DNA of 64,000 bases. It comes from Christiangramia echinicola DSM 19838. GTDB taxonomy: Bacteria > Bacteroidota > Bacteroidia > Flavobacteriales > Flavobacteriaceae. The notes beneath the pieces are model-generated. The model was not told the origin of the DNA. It saw only the letters and a list, made by a program, of their open reading frames with translations, and did not search any database. Shown piece after piece: positions 27,450-35,941 of the stretch (its first letter is position 1; each line of letters starts with the position of its first letter). Where the stretch lies: the NCBI RefSeq assembly GCF_000423065.1, contig NZ_AUHG01000012.1:434001-498000 (forward strand), in the 5' to 3' direction. The translations under genes were made by a program, and so were the position numbers.

Positions 27450-28756
27450 TATACTTTTTCTTTGTCCATGGTCATTTTCTCTTCGTGACCTTTAAATGGT
27501 CTTATAATTAACCTGGCTGCTTTATCAAAGTTAACATAATTGTATATCCAGTTAAAGAATGTAACTGTTCTATTTCTAAAACCTACCAGAAACCATAGAT
27601 GAACGAACATCCAAACGAACCAGGCAAAGAATCCTGAGAATTTCCATTTATGTAGGTCTACAACTGCCCTGTTTCTACCAACAGTAGCCATGGTTCCTTT
27701 ATCAAAATATTCAAAAGGTTCCAGTTTTTCACCTCTTATTAGATGCTTTATATTCTTAGCCAGATGCTTCCCTTGCTGAATAGCCGGCTGAGCTACCATA
27801 GGATGACCTTTAGGGAAATCTTCAGTTTGCATTAGAGCGATATCCCCTATTGCGAAAATATTTTCATAACCATTAACCTGGTTAAAGGCATTTACTTCAT
27901 AACGATTGGCTTTTTCTACCATGGCTGAAGCATTCAAACCTGCGACAGGAGCCCCGGTAACACCAGCAGACCAGATAAATGTTTCGGTTTTAATGGCCAG
28001 CTCAGTATTTGTGTCTACAAGATGCCCATCATAATTCTCCACCATAGTATTTAAATGGATCTTAACCCCAAGCTCTTCCAGCATCTCATGAGCTTTCTTA
28101 GAAGCGTGTTCACTCATTGGAGGTAAAACACGATCTAATCCCTCTAAGAGGTGAATATTCATTTCATTAGGATCCAGATCTGGATAATCCTTAGGTACAA
28201 TATGATTACGTAATTCAGCAATTGCACCACTAAGTTCAACACCAGTAGGTCCTGCACCAGCAAGTACAAAATTTAATAATGCTTTACGTTTCTCAGGATC
28301 ATCTGTAATGGTCGCCTGTTCTAAATTCTCCAGGATCAAACTTCTAATATTTAAAGCCTGAGGGACTGTTTTCATCCACATTCCATGCTCTTCTATACTG
28401 TCATTTCCAAAAAAATTGGTTTTAGAACCTGTAGCGATCACAAGATAATCATAGATTAGATCACCAATATTGGTGTGAACTGTATTTTTTTCGGCAGAAA
28501 TTGAAGTAACTTCAGCTAACCTGAAAAAACATTTTTCACTTGATCTGGTTATTTTACGTAGCGGGTAGGCTATAGAATCTGGTTCAAGACCAGAAGTTGA
28601 AACCTGATATAATAGAGGTTGAAAAGTATGATAGTTATGCCTGTCTAAAAGCACCATTTGCATATCTTCTTTTAGCACCTTTCTAGCTAGAGCCATTCCG
28701 GCAAAACCCCCTCCTATAATTACTACTCTGGGTAAGTCGGTTTTTGGGATATTCAT
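27449..28756 (-). CDS. ndh: Type II NADH:quinone oxidoreductase (NDH-2)
   Basis: 435 residues. FAD-binding VVIIGGGFAGMALARKV lies at ~10-27, with HNYHTFQPLLYQVSTSGLEP, the NAD-binding FVLAGAGPTGVELSG near 160-175 and the FAD-contact motif YENIFAIGDIA near 300. The C-terminus has a hydrophobic stretch (FFAWFVWMFVHLWFLVGF) that anchors it to the membrane. It oxidises NADH and reduces menaquinone without pumping protons. A TAAATTTG box on the minus strand at 28776-28783 is a possible -7 element close to the start. Confidence 0.94.
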   Translation of the reverse strand: MNIPKTDLPRVVIIGGGFAGMALARKVLKEDMQMVLLDRHNYHTFQPLLYQVSTSGLEPDSIAYPLRKITRSSEKCFFRLAEVTSISAEKNTVHTNIGDLIYDYLVIATGSKTNFFGNDSIEEHGMWMKTVPQALNIRSLILENLEQATITDDPEKRKALLNFVLAGAGPTGVELSGAIAELRNHIVPKDYPDLDPNEMNIHLLEGLDRVLPPMSEHASKKAHEMLEELGVKIHLNTMVENYDGHLVDTNTELAIKTETFIWSAGVTGAPVAGLNASAMVEKANRYEVNAFNQVNGYENIFAIGDIALMQTEDFPKGHPMVAQPAIQQGKHLAKNIKHLIRGEKLEPFEYFDKGTMATVGRNRAVVDLHKWKFSGFFAWFVWMFVHLWFLVGFRNRTVTFFNWIYNYVNFDKAARLIIRPFKGHEEKMTMDKEKV

Positions 28757-28882
28757 AAATTCGGCTGGTTTTACTCAAATTTACTATTTATACAAGGAAT
28801 GAAGGATGGATTAACTTTAAATTAAAGTTTTTTGTAACATAGCAATTCATTTAACTACCTATTACTTGCTAACCAAACATTC

Positions 28883-29377
28883 GTGAACAAAGAATTAGAA
28901 CATCAGTTTGTAACAAATCTGGAGAAACACCAGAATATTGCACATAAAATCTGCCGTATCTATACTAATGATCAGGATTCGCATAACGATCTTTTTCAGG
29001 AAATCACAATACAGTTATGGAAAGCATATCCTAAGTTTCGAGGCGATTCAAAGTTTAGTACCTGGATGTACAGGGTTGCCCTGAATACTGCAATTACATT
29101 ATATCGTAAGAAAAAGAGGAGTATAAAGACTCAGGATTATGACAATTTCCATTTTAAAATTAAGGCCGAAGAATATGATGATGCCGCGGAAAGGCATTTA
29201 AAGTTGATGTATGACGCAGTAAAACAATTGAATGATATTGATAAGGCCTTGGTCTTTCTATATCTGGAAGATAAAAATTATGCTGAGATCTCTGATACCC
29301 TTGGGATCACAGAAGTTAATGCAAGAGTGAAAATGAACAGGGTAAAAACAAAATTAAAGAACATTATTAATCCTTGA
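28883..29377 (+). CDS. ECF-type RNA polymerase sigma factor
   Basis: 164 residues beginning at GTG 28883; no ATG is available nearby in frame. Region 2: KICRIYTNDQDSHNDLFQEITIQLWKAYPKFRG and FSTWMYRVALNTAI; region 4: LEDKNYAEISDTLGITEVNARVKMNRVKTKLK. The next gene, 6 bp downstream, encodes a membrane protein that starts with a soluble segment and may be the cognate anti-sigma, although it shows no known anti-sigma domain. It is not closely similar to the other ECF factor at 22780. Confidence 0.92.
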   Translation: MNKELEHQFVTNLEKHQNIAHKICRIYTNDQDSHNDLFQEITIQLWKAYPKFRGDSKFSTWMYRVALNTAITLYRKKKRSIKTQDYDNFHFKIKAEEYDDAAERHLKLMYDAVKQLNDIDKALVFLYLEDKNYAEISDTLGITEVNARVKMNRVKTKLKNIINP

Positions 29378-29383
29378 TAAATT

Positions 29384-30022
29384 ATGGATGACTTAGATCT
29401 ATTAAAAGAGGATTGGAAAAAGCAGGAAAAAAGCCTGCCCCATCTTTCTTACAATGAAATTTATAAGATGATCTGGAAGAAATCTTCCTCGATAGTAAAA
29501 TGGATTTTTGTGATTAGTATCCTCGAATTTTTCCTGGGAGCTATATTGAATATTGTCCTTGCCGATAAAGAGTATTGGCAACAAATGGAAAAATATAATC
29601 TTACTGAATTTACCATAATAGTATATATTGTAAGTTACCTGATCACCTTTTACTTTATCTATAGATTTTACCGCAATTATAAAAGGATTTCTACTACCGA
29701 TAATGCATCCCTGTTGATGAAGAACATTCTTAGAACAAGGAAAACGGTTAAGTACTATATCGGATTTATATTGATATCAAGCGGTATAGTTTTTCTTATA
29801 ACGATGACCTTAATGCTTCGCAACCATGCTATAGATGCTGAATCTACCACCAGAGATATGTCTTTTGACACTACACAATGGTTAATTTTTATTGGAGGAA
29901 CCCTTTTAGCCCTTGCTATATTATTAGGAGTGATCTGGCTTATCTATAGAGTTGTATATGGAATTTTACTTCGTAGACTATATAAAAACTATAAAGAGCT
30001 TAAGAAGCTGGAAATGGAATAG
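29384..30022 (+). CDS. Four-helix membrane protein, possible partner of the ECF sigma factor
   Basis: 212 residues. A soluble N-terminus of ~38 residues (DLDLLKEDWKKQEKSLPHLSY) is followed by four transmembrane helices near 40-60, 76-96, 122-145 and 165-195, and a basic tail. I do not recognise a named enzyme domain. The gene follows the sigma gene by 6 bp, and in Flavobacteriaceae such proteins commonly sit in this slot, so sigma regulation is a fair inference but not shown by the sequence. Confidence 0.75.
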   Translation: MDDLDLLKEDWKKQEKSLPHLSYNEIYKMIWKKSSSIVKWIFVISILEFFLGAILNIVLADKEYWQQMEKYNLTEFTIIVYIVSYLITFYFIYRFYRNYKRISTTDNASLLMKNILRTRKTVKYYIGFILISSGIVFLITMTLMLRNHAIDAESTTRDMSFDTTQWLIFIGGTLLALAILLGVIWLIYRVVYGILLRRLYKNYKELKKLEME

Positions 30023-30114
30023 GTTGAAGTGAGAAGTATTTAAAATTATCGTAATTGAGCTGCAACTTTCAGAATCTAATCTTTTAAGGAAAGTATCTCA
30101 TTTAGCAACTCAAT

Positions 30115-30137
30115 GCCAGACTGAGCTTGTCGAAGGC
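30115..30137. repeat. Short interspersed repeat of the GAGC-n-GTCGA type
   Basis: The core CTGAGCTTGTCGAAGG lies in the 210 bp gap between convergent genes. A related sequence (minus strand CTCGAGCCTGGTCGAGAG) occurs at 59556-59578. Short repeats with this core recur in intergenic DNA of many Bacteroidetes genomes. The rest of this gap shows no gene. Confidence 0.5.
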
Positions 30138-30232
30138 TGATTTAGACTTTATAATTTATAAAATATCAAATTTACTTTTGAAAACCATATAAACTGAGTC
30201 TACAGCTTAAAACTTATCGCTTAAAATCACCC

Positions 30233-31036
30233 TTAATACCCCCAGCGGCGCTGTTCATTGAGATCTTCCATCGCCTGGATCTCTTCTGAAGGGATTACCT
30301 TGAGGAAAGAAGGATGTTGCTCTATAGCATATTCCAGCTTATTTACAATCTCCTCGATACTTTCATTTTCATAATCTATATCCAGAGGCTCTTTGATCTG
30401 AAAAGTTTGAAGTATCCCTCTTTTCTTTATTCGAAGCCCTTTTTTATCAAAAGATCTTCTAAATCCATCTATCACAATTGGGATAACAATTGGCTTATGG
30501 TTTTTGATGATATGAGCAGTTCCTTTACGAATAGGTTTGAATGGTTTCGTTGTTCCCTGCGGAAATGTGATCACCCAGCCATCATCTAAGGCCGTACCAA
30601 TATTTTCAGTATCGTTAGGATTAACCTCTCTCTTAATTTCCTGTCCTTTGGCTCTCCAGGTACGTTCTACAGTGATCGCTCCGGCGTACGCCATAATTCT
30701 GGCTAACAAACCGGCTTTCATAGTTTCTTTAGCAGCCACGTAGTAAATGTTCATTTTTGGTTGCCAGATGTATCCAACATTTTTAATACTATCTACCCTT
30801 CCGCTTAAACTAGCATTAAAAACATGGAACATTGCTGTAACGTCAGCGAAATAAGTTTGATGATTAGAAACGAAAAGCACATTGGTACCAGGTAGATTTT
30901 TGATGATCTCTGAGCCTTCTATCTGCAATTCATTATAACCTCTATACCTTCTATGCGTTAAAACTCCGAAAATGCGGATCAACCACTTTTTCAAAATTAA
31001 ATAATGTCCAAATGGATTCTTTTTGAATAATCCCAT
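30233..31036 (-). CDS. PlsC-family 1-acyl-sn-glycerol-3-phosphate acyltransferase with variant motifs
   Basis: 267 residues from ATG 31036 (MGLFKKNPFGHY); an upstream TTG-started frame adds 19 unlikely residues. A PlsC domain is present, but the catalytic motif reads NHQTYFAD, His to Asp separated by five rather than four residues, and the second motif is FPQGTTKPF rather than FPEGT. Later motifs KGTAHIIKNHKPIVIPIVI fit the family. It probably acylates lysophospholipid or a related acceptor at the inner membrane. Substrate may differ from canonical PlsC because of those changes. It follows the Nudix gene on the same strand after 166 bp. Confidence 0.82.
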   Translation of the reverse strand: MGLFKKNPFGHYLILKKWLIRIFGVLTHRRYRGYNELQIEGSEIIKNLPGTNVLFVSNHQTYFADVTAMFHVFNASLSGRVDSIKNVGYIWQPKMNIYYVAAKETMKAGLLARIMAYAGAITVERTWRAKGQEIKREVNPNDTENIGTALDDGWVITFPQGTTKPFKPIRKGTAHIIKNHKPIVIPIVIDGFRRSFDKKGLRIKKRGILQTFQIKEPLDIDYENESIEEIVNKLEYAIEQHPSFLKVIPSEEIQAMEDLNEQRRWGY

Positions 31037-31202
31037 TGCTGATCTTATTTTTATACCGCGTTCTTTCTTCAGCTTTCTTAGAACCAGCGGCAAATATAAT
31101 AATTAGATTAACATTCCTATAACACTTTACGAATCCAAAGTATTCCAAAATTCATTTTTTAACCACATAATTGAGAAGATGTTCAGAACCTTACTTGAAG
31201 AT

Positions 31203-31841
31203 TTATATCTTTAAGAGCAGTTCTCTTATTTCACTTAACATCATCCCGGTGGCACCCCAAACAACATAGCCATTAAGCCTATAAGCGGGAACTTCAATTT
31301 CTTTAGCGTAAGAAGTACTTAAATTCTCTGTGATCATATTGTCATCATTTAAAAAATCACTGAGTTTTACTTCGAGTATTTCCTCCACTTCGGTTTCCTG
31401 TGCGACCATTTGAGGGGTAGTTTTTAATAATCCTATATAAGGCTGAACCCAGAAATTTGAAGGCGGAATATAAAGTCTGGAAAGTTTTTTAACCACTTCT
31501 ATTTCGTTTTGAGGTATTCCCACCTCTTCTTCAGTCTCTCTTAGCGCAGTCTCCTCCAGATCTTTATCTATTTCCTCTACCCTTCCTCCAGGAAAGCCTA
31601 CCTGGTTGGAATGTACACCTTTATAGGTTTTCCTTAATATTAACACCAGCCTGGTTACATTTTCATTATCAGGATAAAATACGGCCATTACACCGGCCTC
31701 CTGAGGATTCCTTGCAGACATATCTATTTCATCAAGTTCATTGATCCTGATCAAAGGAGCCAGTTTTCTATGCGCAGATTCTCCGGGAAGCTGCATTTTT
31801 TTTAACTTTGAAATCCGGTTTCTAAAAATTTCAAATTCCAT
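31203..31841 (-). CDS. Nudix hydrolase, CoA pyrophosphatase type
   Basis: 212 residues from ATG 31841. The CoA-pyrophosphatase signature is present in LILRKTYKGVHSNQVGFPGG, directly followed by the Nudix box G-RVEEIDKDLEETALRETEEEVGI with its Glu metal ligands. These enzymes cut CoA and oxidised CoA to phosphopantetheine and 3',5'-ADP. The start codon overlaps that of the divergent cyclophilin gene by two bases within CATG. Homologs begin with the same E-F-x-x-F-x-N-R-I-S-K-L pattern, which supports this start. Confidence 0.9.
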   Translation of the reverse strand: MEFEIFRNRISKLKKMQLPGESAHRKLAPLIRINELDEIDMSARNPQEAGVMAVFYPDNENVTRLVLILRKTYKGVHSNQVGFPGGRVEEIDKDLEETALRETEEEVGIPQNEIEVVKKLSRLYIPPSNFWVQPYIGLLKTTPQMVAQETEVEEILEVKLSDFLNDDNMITENLSTSYAKEIEVPAYRLNGYVVWGATGMMLSEIRELLLKI

Positions 31842-32613
31842 GTTCAAACAGCTTTCTTTTGTAGCAATTCTTTTAGTTCTCTTTTTCGCAAGTTGTGAAG
31901 ATAAGGAAACTTCCTCGAAAAAAGGGGTATCCCAATCTCCGGAAGCGTTAAAAGCTCAACAGAAAGAGGACTCTATTCAAAGAGCACGAGATAGTATTTT
32001 TGAATTGCGCAAACAAGAATTAGCGCGTAAGGATAAGCAAACCATGATAGAGAAGAATGATATGTTTCCAATCGTTCAGGAGGAACTTATCCCTACCCTT
32101 ACCCAATACGGTAAAAACAACCAGGAAACAAGGGTTAGGATAAAAACCAAATTTGGGAATATAGAGGTGCAACTTTATCGTGATACTCCGTTGCATAGAG
32201 CAAATTTTATTATGCTTGTTAAAAACCAGTATTTCAATAATACCTTTTTTCATAGGGTAGCACCAGGTTTTGTGATCCAGGGAGGAAATGCCGATAATCA
32301 GATTACTGCCAGTAGTCGTGGAGATGTTGGAAATTATCTAATTCCTAGCGAATTTGAAGCCGGACATAAACATACTTATGGCTCATTTTCTGCCGCAAAA
32401 TATTCTGAACAAAACGTAAGTAAAGCTTCCTCTCCTTTCGAATTCTTTATCGTAATGGATAAAAATGGTACACCACACTTAAATAACGATCATACGGTTT
32501 ACGGAAAAGTTATTCGAGGAATGGATGTAGCCGAGAAGATCGCCCAGGTTAAAACTGGAGATTCAGAATGGCCCATAGATAATGTGGAAATGGATATTGA
32601 GATTTTGAATTAA
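31840..32613 (+). CDS. Cyclophilin-type peptidyl-prolyl isomerase lipoprotein
   Basis: 257 residues from ATG 31840 with lipobox FFASC near residue 19. A charged, probably helical linker (~40-95) precedes the cyclophilin domain with VRIKTKFGNIEVQLY, FHRVAPGFVIQGG, the SFSAAK loop and FFIVMDKNGTPHLNNDHTVYGKV. It should catalyse prolyl isomerisation of periplasmic or outer membrane proteins. The start overlaps the opposite-strand Nudix start, and the stop abuts the convergent RDD stop without a spacer, so it is packed with no intergenic DNA on either side. Confidence 0.93.
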   Translation: MFKQLSFVAILLVLFFASCEDKETSSKKGVSQSPEALKAQQKEDSIQRARDSIFELRKQELARKDKQTMIEKNDMFPIVQEELIPTLTQYGKNNQETRVRIKTKFGNIEVQLYRDTPLHRANFIMLVKNQYFNNTFFHRVAPGFVIQGGNADNQITASSRGDVGNYLIPSEFEAGHKHTYGSFSAAKYSEQNVSKASSPFEFFIVMDKNGTPHLNNDHTVYGKVIRGMDVAEKIAQVKTGDSEWPIDNVEMDIEILN

Positions 32614-33327
32614 TTATTGCTGAGTGTAATAATTATAATCATTGATCACTCTTTGCACGAAATCCATAGGTCTTTCATCAACTTGAATATCCATTAGATC
32701 TGCGAGCTTTCCGCTTAAAGAAAGAATAATATGATGTTGGCCTTCTCTCCTGGCTTGTTGATATATATTCTTCACTTCCTGAATGTCCTGGTCATTTAAA
32801 ACTGTAACCTGAGGATATTTTGGCTGATAGTTCTCAGGCAGGTCTACCCCTAACGTATTTTCGATGTTTACTTTCTTTTTTTCAGAAATAACTGTGGTAC
32901 CACCAGCAATATCTCCTAATCTTTGTCCCTTACCGTTAAGCAATATAGTAACCACTGCAATACCTCCCATGGTAATGCTAATATCAATAAATCTAAGCAA
33001 CCATCTAACGAGGTAATTTGAAAATTGTGGTCTTGAACCATCCTTTTTTACAACCTTGATCTGAAGCAGGGCTTTCCCTGGTGTTCTCCCGTTCCAGAAG
33101 GTTTCCCAAAGTAAGAAGTACAGGAATGGAGGTAAACCCAAAACAAAATAGTACATGATCTCACTGCTACCATCACCTTTAAGACCCGCCATCACAAGAG
33201 AGGCCATGATGATGTAGATCACCATTATGGAGATATCTACCAGAAAAGCAAGGATACGCTCACCTATTCCCGCCACATTCTGTTCAATACTTATATTTTG
33301 GGCAGTTTCAATTTGAAAGTTATCCAT
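32614..33327 (-). CDS. RDD family membrane protein
   Basis: 237 residues. The RDD domain spans ~15-150: GIGERILAFLVDISIMVIYI (first Arg-Asp), WNGRTPGKALLQIKVV, LVRWLLRFIDI (second Arg-Asp) and GKGQRLGDIAGGTTVI. A soluble C-terminal part of ~80 residues follows and has no family I know. Function of RDD proteins is mostly unknown; some affect ion homeostasis. It faces away from the SpoIIM-DUF58 operon across 34 bp, a pairing often seen in this cluster type. Confidence 0.9.
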   Translation of the reverse strand: MDNFQIETAQNISIEQNVAGIGERILAFLVDISIMVIYIIMASLVMAGLKGDGSSEIMYYFVLGLPPFLYFLLWETFWNGRTPGKALLQIKVVKKDGSRPQFSNYLVRWLLRFIDISITMGGIAVVTILLNGKGQRLGDIAGGTTVISEKKKVNIENTLGVDLPENYQPKYPQVTVLNDQDIQEVKNIYQQARREGQHHIILSLSGKLADLMDIQVDERPMDFVQRVINDYNYYTQQ

Positions 33328-33361
33328 TAAATATGTTACTTTGGGTTTTATTCAATTAACG

Positions 33362-34354
33362 ATGCGCGAGGCTGCTTTTGTCAGGCAAAATAAAGATAAA
33401 TGGGTTAAGTATGAAAGTCTCCTGCAAAATAATAGAACCCTTTCCCCAGAAAGACTATCAGATCTTTATGTAGATCTTAGTGATGATCTTAGTTACTCTA
33501 AAACCTTTTATCCAAAAAGCAATACCATGAGATATTTAAATACTCTGGCATCTGCTGCTCATCAAAAGATATATAGTTCTAAAAAAGAATCAGGAAACAG
33601 GATTATTACATTTTTCACCAAAGAATTCCCTTCTGAATTTCATAAGTACCAGAAACAATTACTCTTAAGCTTTTTAATATTCGCTTTATTCAGTGTGATA
33701 GGCGCTTTTAGTTCAGCTTCAGACGCAGCTTTTGTTAGGTCTATTCTTGGAGATGCTTATATGAATATGACCCTGGAGAATATCGCAAATAATGATCCTA
33801 TGGCGGTTTATAAGAAAATGTCTGAAACAGATATGTTTTTGGGAATCACCATCAATAATATCAAAGTTTCTTTACTGGCTTTTTCTATGGGTGTTCTGGC
33901 TGGAATTGGCACGGTTTATTTGTTGATGCAAAATGCTATCATGCTGGGTAGTTTTCAATATTTCTTTTACGAAAAAGGCTTATTATGGGAGTCTGCACGC
34001 ACCATCTGGATCCATGGAACTATTGAGATCTCTGTAATAATAGTAGCAGGATGTGCAGGTTTGGTTGTGGGGAAAAGTATACTTTTCCCTGGCACTTATT
34101 CCAGGCTGAAATCCTTTACCATGGGAGTGAAAAGCGGGTTGAAAATTGTGGTTAGCACCATACCCTTTTTCATCATTGCTGGATTCCTGGAAGGTTTTGT
34201 TACCAGGCTAACTTCAATGCCAGATTTTGCAGCCATATTGATCATTTCAACCTCTTTATTACTCATCTTATTTTACTACGTTTACTATCCTTTATACCTA
34301 TTTAAAAAATCTAAAAATGAGCCCCGAATTAATTCAGTTCAAGAAACAGCATGA
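33362..34354 (+). CDS. SpoIIM-like (stage II sporulation protein M family) integral membrane protein
   Basis: 330 residues from ATG 33362 (MREAAFVRQNKDKW); a TTG seven codons upstream is less likely. A soluble helical head (~1-95) precedes about six membrane helices. Motifs NTLASAAHQKIYSSK and the glycine-rich ISVIIVAGCAGLVVGKSILFPG fit PF01944. The organism group does not sporulate, so the name is only a family label. It opens a six-gene overlapping operon with DUF4129, DUF4350, MoxR and DUF58. Confidence 0.88.
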   Translation: MREAAFVRQNKDKWVKYESLLQNNRTLSPERLSDLYVDLSDDLSYSKTFYPKSNTMRYLNTLASAAHQKIYSSKKESGNRIITFFTKEFPSEFHKYQKQLLLSFLIFALFSVIGAFSSASDAAFVRSILGDAYMNMTLENIANNDPMAVYKKMSETDMFLGITINNIKVSLLAFSMGVLAGIGTVYLLMQNAIMLGSFQYFFYEKGLLWESARTIWIHGTIEISVIIVAGCAGLVVGKSILFPGTYSRLKSFTMGVKSGLKIVVSTIPFFIIAGFLEGFVTRLTSMPDFAAILIISTSLLLILFYYVYYPLYLFKKSKNEPRINSVQETA

Positions 34355-35177
34355 GTTGGGAGAGATCCTAAGTTTAACATTCATATTCTTAAGGCAAAAT
34401 TATAAAGCTGCCGGTAAGATCTTCATCAAGATCGTAGGACCTGCATTTTTGCTATTAATCGCTGCGGCTACTTACTATGCGTGGTCTTCTATTGGCACTT
34501 CATTCTTTTCAACCTCAGGAATAGAAGGCTCTGATTTTCTATTATCCTTCGGCTTAATGATGTTAGCATATATGCTTTACGTTTCAACCATGACAGGAAC
34601 CGTTTATCACATTATCCTATCCTATATTAATAATCAAGGTGAAATTATCTCTTCAGAAGTTACCGCAGGTATGAAAGCAGATTTCGGAAAACTACTTTTG
34701 CTAACTCTTATCTCATGGATACTGATCTTTGCCGGAATGATATTATTCATCATTCCCGGTATTTACCTTTTTGTCCCTTTAAGTTTAACTACCGCAATTC
34801 TAGTTTTTAGACGTGAGGGAGTTATGGAAAGCATTTCCCAGGCCTTCAGGTTAATAAAGGAAAACTGGTGGATGACTTTCGCCACCTTACTTTGTATAGG
34901 GATCATTGTCTATCTAATAAGCCTCGTATTTCAACTACCTTTTATTATTTATATCTTCTTTCGTGCTTTTACAGTTGCCAGTGAAGGATCTGCGGCAGAT
35001 CCTGCCGAAATGTTAGGCACGGGATATGTGATCCTCAATATATTCACTTCTACCATACAGTATCTTATTTACAGTATTACCCCTATTGGAGTTGCTTTCG
35101 TCTATTTTAATTTGAATGAAAAGCAGAACTTTACCGGTACTTACGAATCTATTCAGAACCTGGGAAATAATAATTAG
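34317..35177 (+). CDS. Multi-pass membrane protein of the MoxR/DUF58 cluster
   Basis: 286 residues with about six hydrophobic helices. The N-terminus FKKQHELGEILSLTFIFLRQNYK resembles the glycerophosphoryl diester phosphodiesterase membrane-domain/DUF975-like group, and IIPGIYLFVPLSL is the repeated core motif of that fold. It overlaps the SpoIIM gene by 38 bp in another frame, an unusually long overlap. Function is not known; co-membership in this operon suggests a membrane complex with the MoxR chaperone. Confidence 0.82.
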   Translation: MSPELIQFKKQHELGEILSLTFIFLRQNYKAAGKIFIKIVGPAFLLLIAAATYYAWSSIGTSFFSTSGIEGSDFLLSFGLMMLAYMLYVSTMTGTVYHIILSYINNQGEIISSEVTAGMKADFGKLLLLTLISWILIFAGMILFIIPGIYLFVPLSLTTAILVFRREGVMESISQAFRLIKENWWMTFATLLCIGIIVYLISLVFQLPFIIYIFFRAFTVASEGSAADPAEMLGTGYVILNIFTSTIQYLIYSITPIGVAFVYFNLNEKQNFTGTYESIQNLGNNN

Positions 35178-35179
35178 TC

Positions 35180-35941
35180 TTGAAAAACGGTATTCTTATC
35201 ATTATTCTATGTCTTTTCTTCGGAAGTATTTATCCGCAGAAAAATGACACAATGAATGTTGATAGGAAGATACAGTATGATAAGACTGAAGATCTTACGC
35301 CTCTGAAGTTTGACCAGCAGAAGATCGAAGCTTATAAAACCCAGAAGGAATTTGATTATATCAATGCTGAAGAAAAAGACAATTGGTGGACACGTTTTAA
35401 GAAATGGATCAATGCAAAGTATAATCAATTAAAGAACTGGTTGTTTGGAAGTTATGAGCCAAATAGTTTACTGGCATTTATAATAGCTATCATCCCATTT
35501 GTCCTCCTACTCATTTTTCTAGTTTTAGTGGCGTGGCTATTCTCCAGGTTAAATCCCGGAGGACGTATTCTCCAAACACCAAAAACGAGTGAAGTTTTTC
35601 TAACCGAAGAAGAAGAACTGGTTAAAAGTCAGGATTTACCGGCTTTGATAAAAGAGGCTGTATTAAATGGAGAGTTCAGGCTGGCAGTGCGCTATTATTA
35701 TCTTAATGAGCTAAGAAAACTTGATGAACTGCATCTAATAAAATACGAATATCAAAAGACCAATAAAGATTATTCTGAAGAGATAAAAGATGAAGCTATA
35801 AGAAAGCACTTTTATGAAATCACCAAACTTTACGAATTTATCTGGTATGGAAGTTTTCAGGTTTCAGAAACCGATTACAGACTTGTAGAAAGAGGGTTTC
35901 TACGAATGGAAAAGGTATTAAATTCTGTTGGCTATGAATAG
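35180..35941 (+). CDS. DUF4129 domain membrane protein
   Basis: 253 residues starting at TTG 35180; there is no ATG near the signal-like segment KNGILIIILCLFFGSIYPQ, so TTG is the best start. One transmembrane helix lies at ~95-120 (LLAFIIAIIPFVLLLIFLVLV). The C-terminal DUF4129 region follows: LPALIKEAVLNGEFRLAVRYYYLNELRKL and ITKLYEFIWYGSFQVSETDY. DUF4129 also occurs at the end of transglutaminase-like proteins linked to MoxR/DUF58 genes. It overlaps the next gene by 8 bp. Confidence 0.85.
   Translation: MKNGILIIILCLFFGSIYPQKNDTMNVDRKIQYDKTEDLTPLKFDQQKIEAYKTQKEFDYINAEEKDNWWTRFKKWINAKYNQLKNWLFGSYEPNSLLAFIIAIIPFVLLLIFLVLVAWLFSRLNPGGRILQTPKTSEVFLTEEEELVKSQDLPALIKEAVLNGEFRLAVRYYYLNELRKLDELHLIKYEYQKTNKDYSEEIKDEAIRKHFYEITKLYEFIWYGSFQVSETDYRLVERGFLRMEKVLNSVGYE

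Noticed and set aside
28776-28783. Minus-strand TAAATTTG box as a certain ndh promoter
   Set aside because: The box matches TAnnTTTG, but lies only 20 bp from the ATG and has no -33 element, so I mention it only in the ndh entry.
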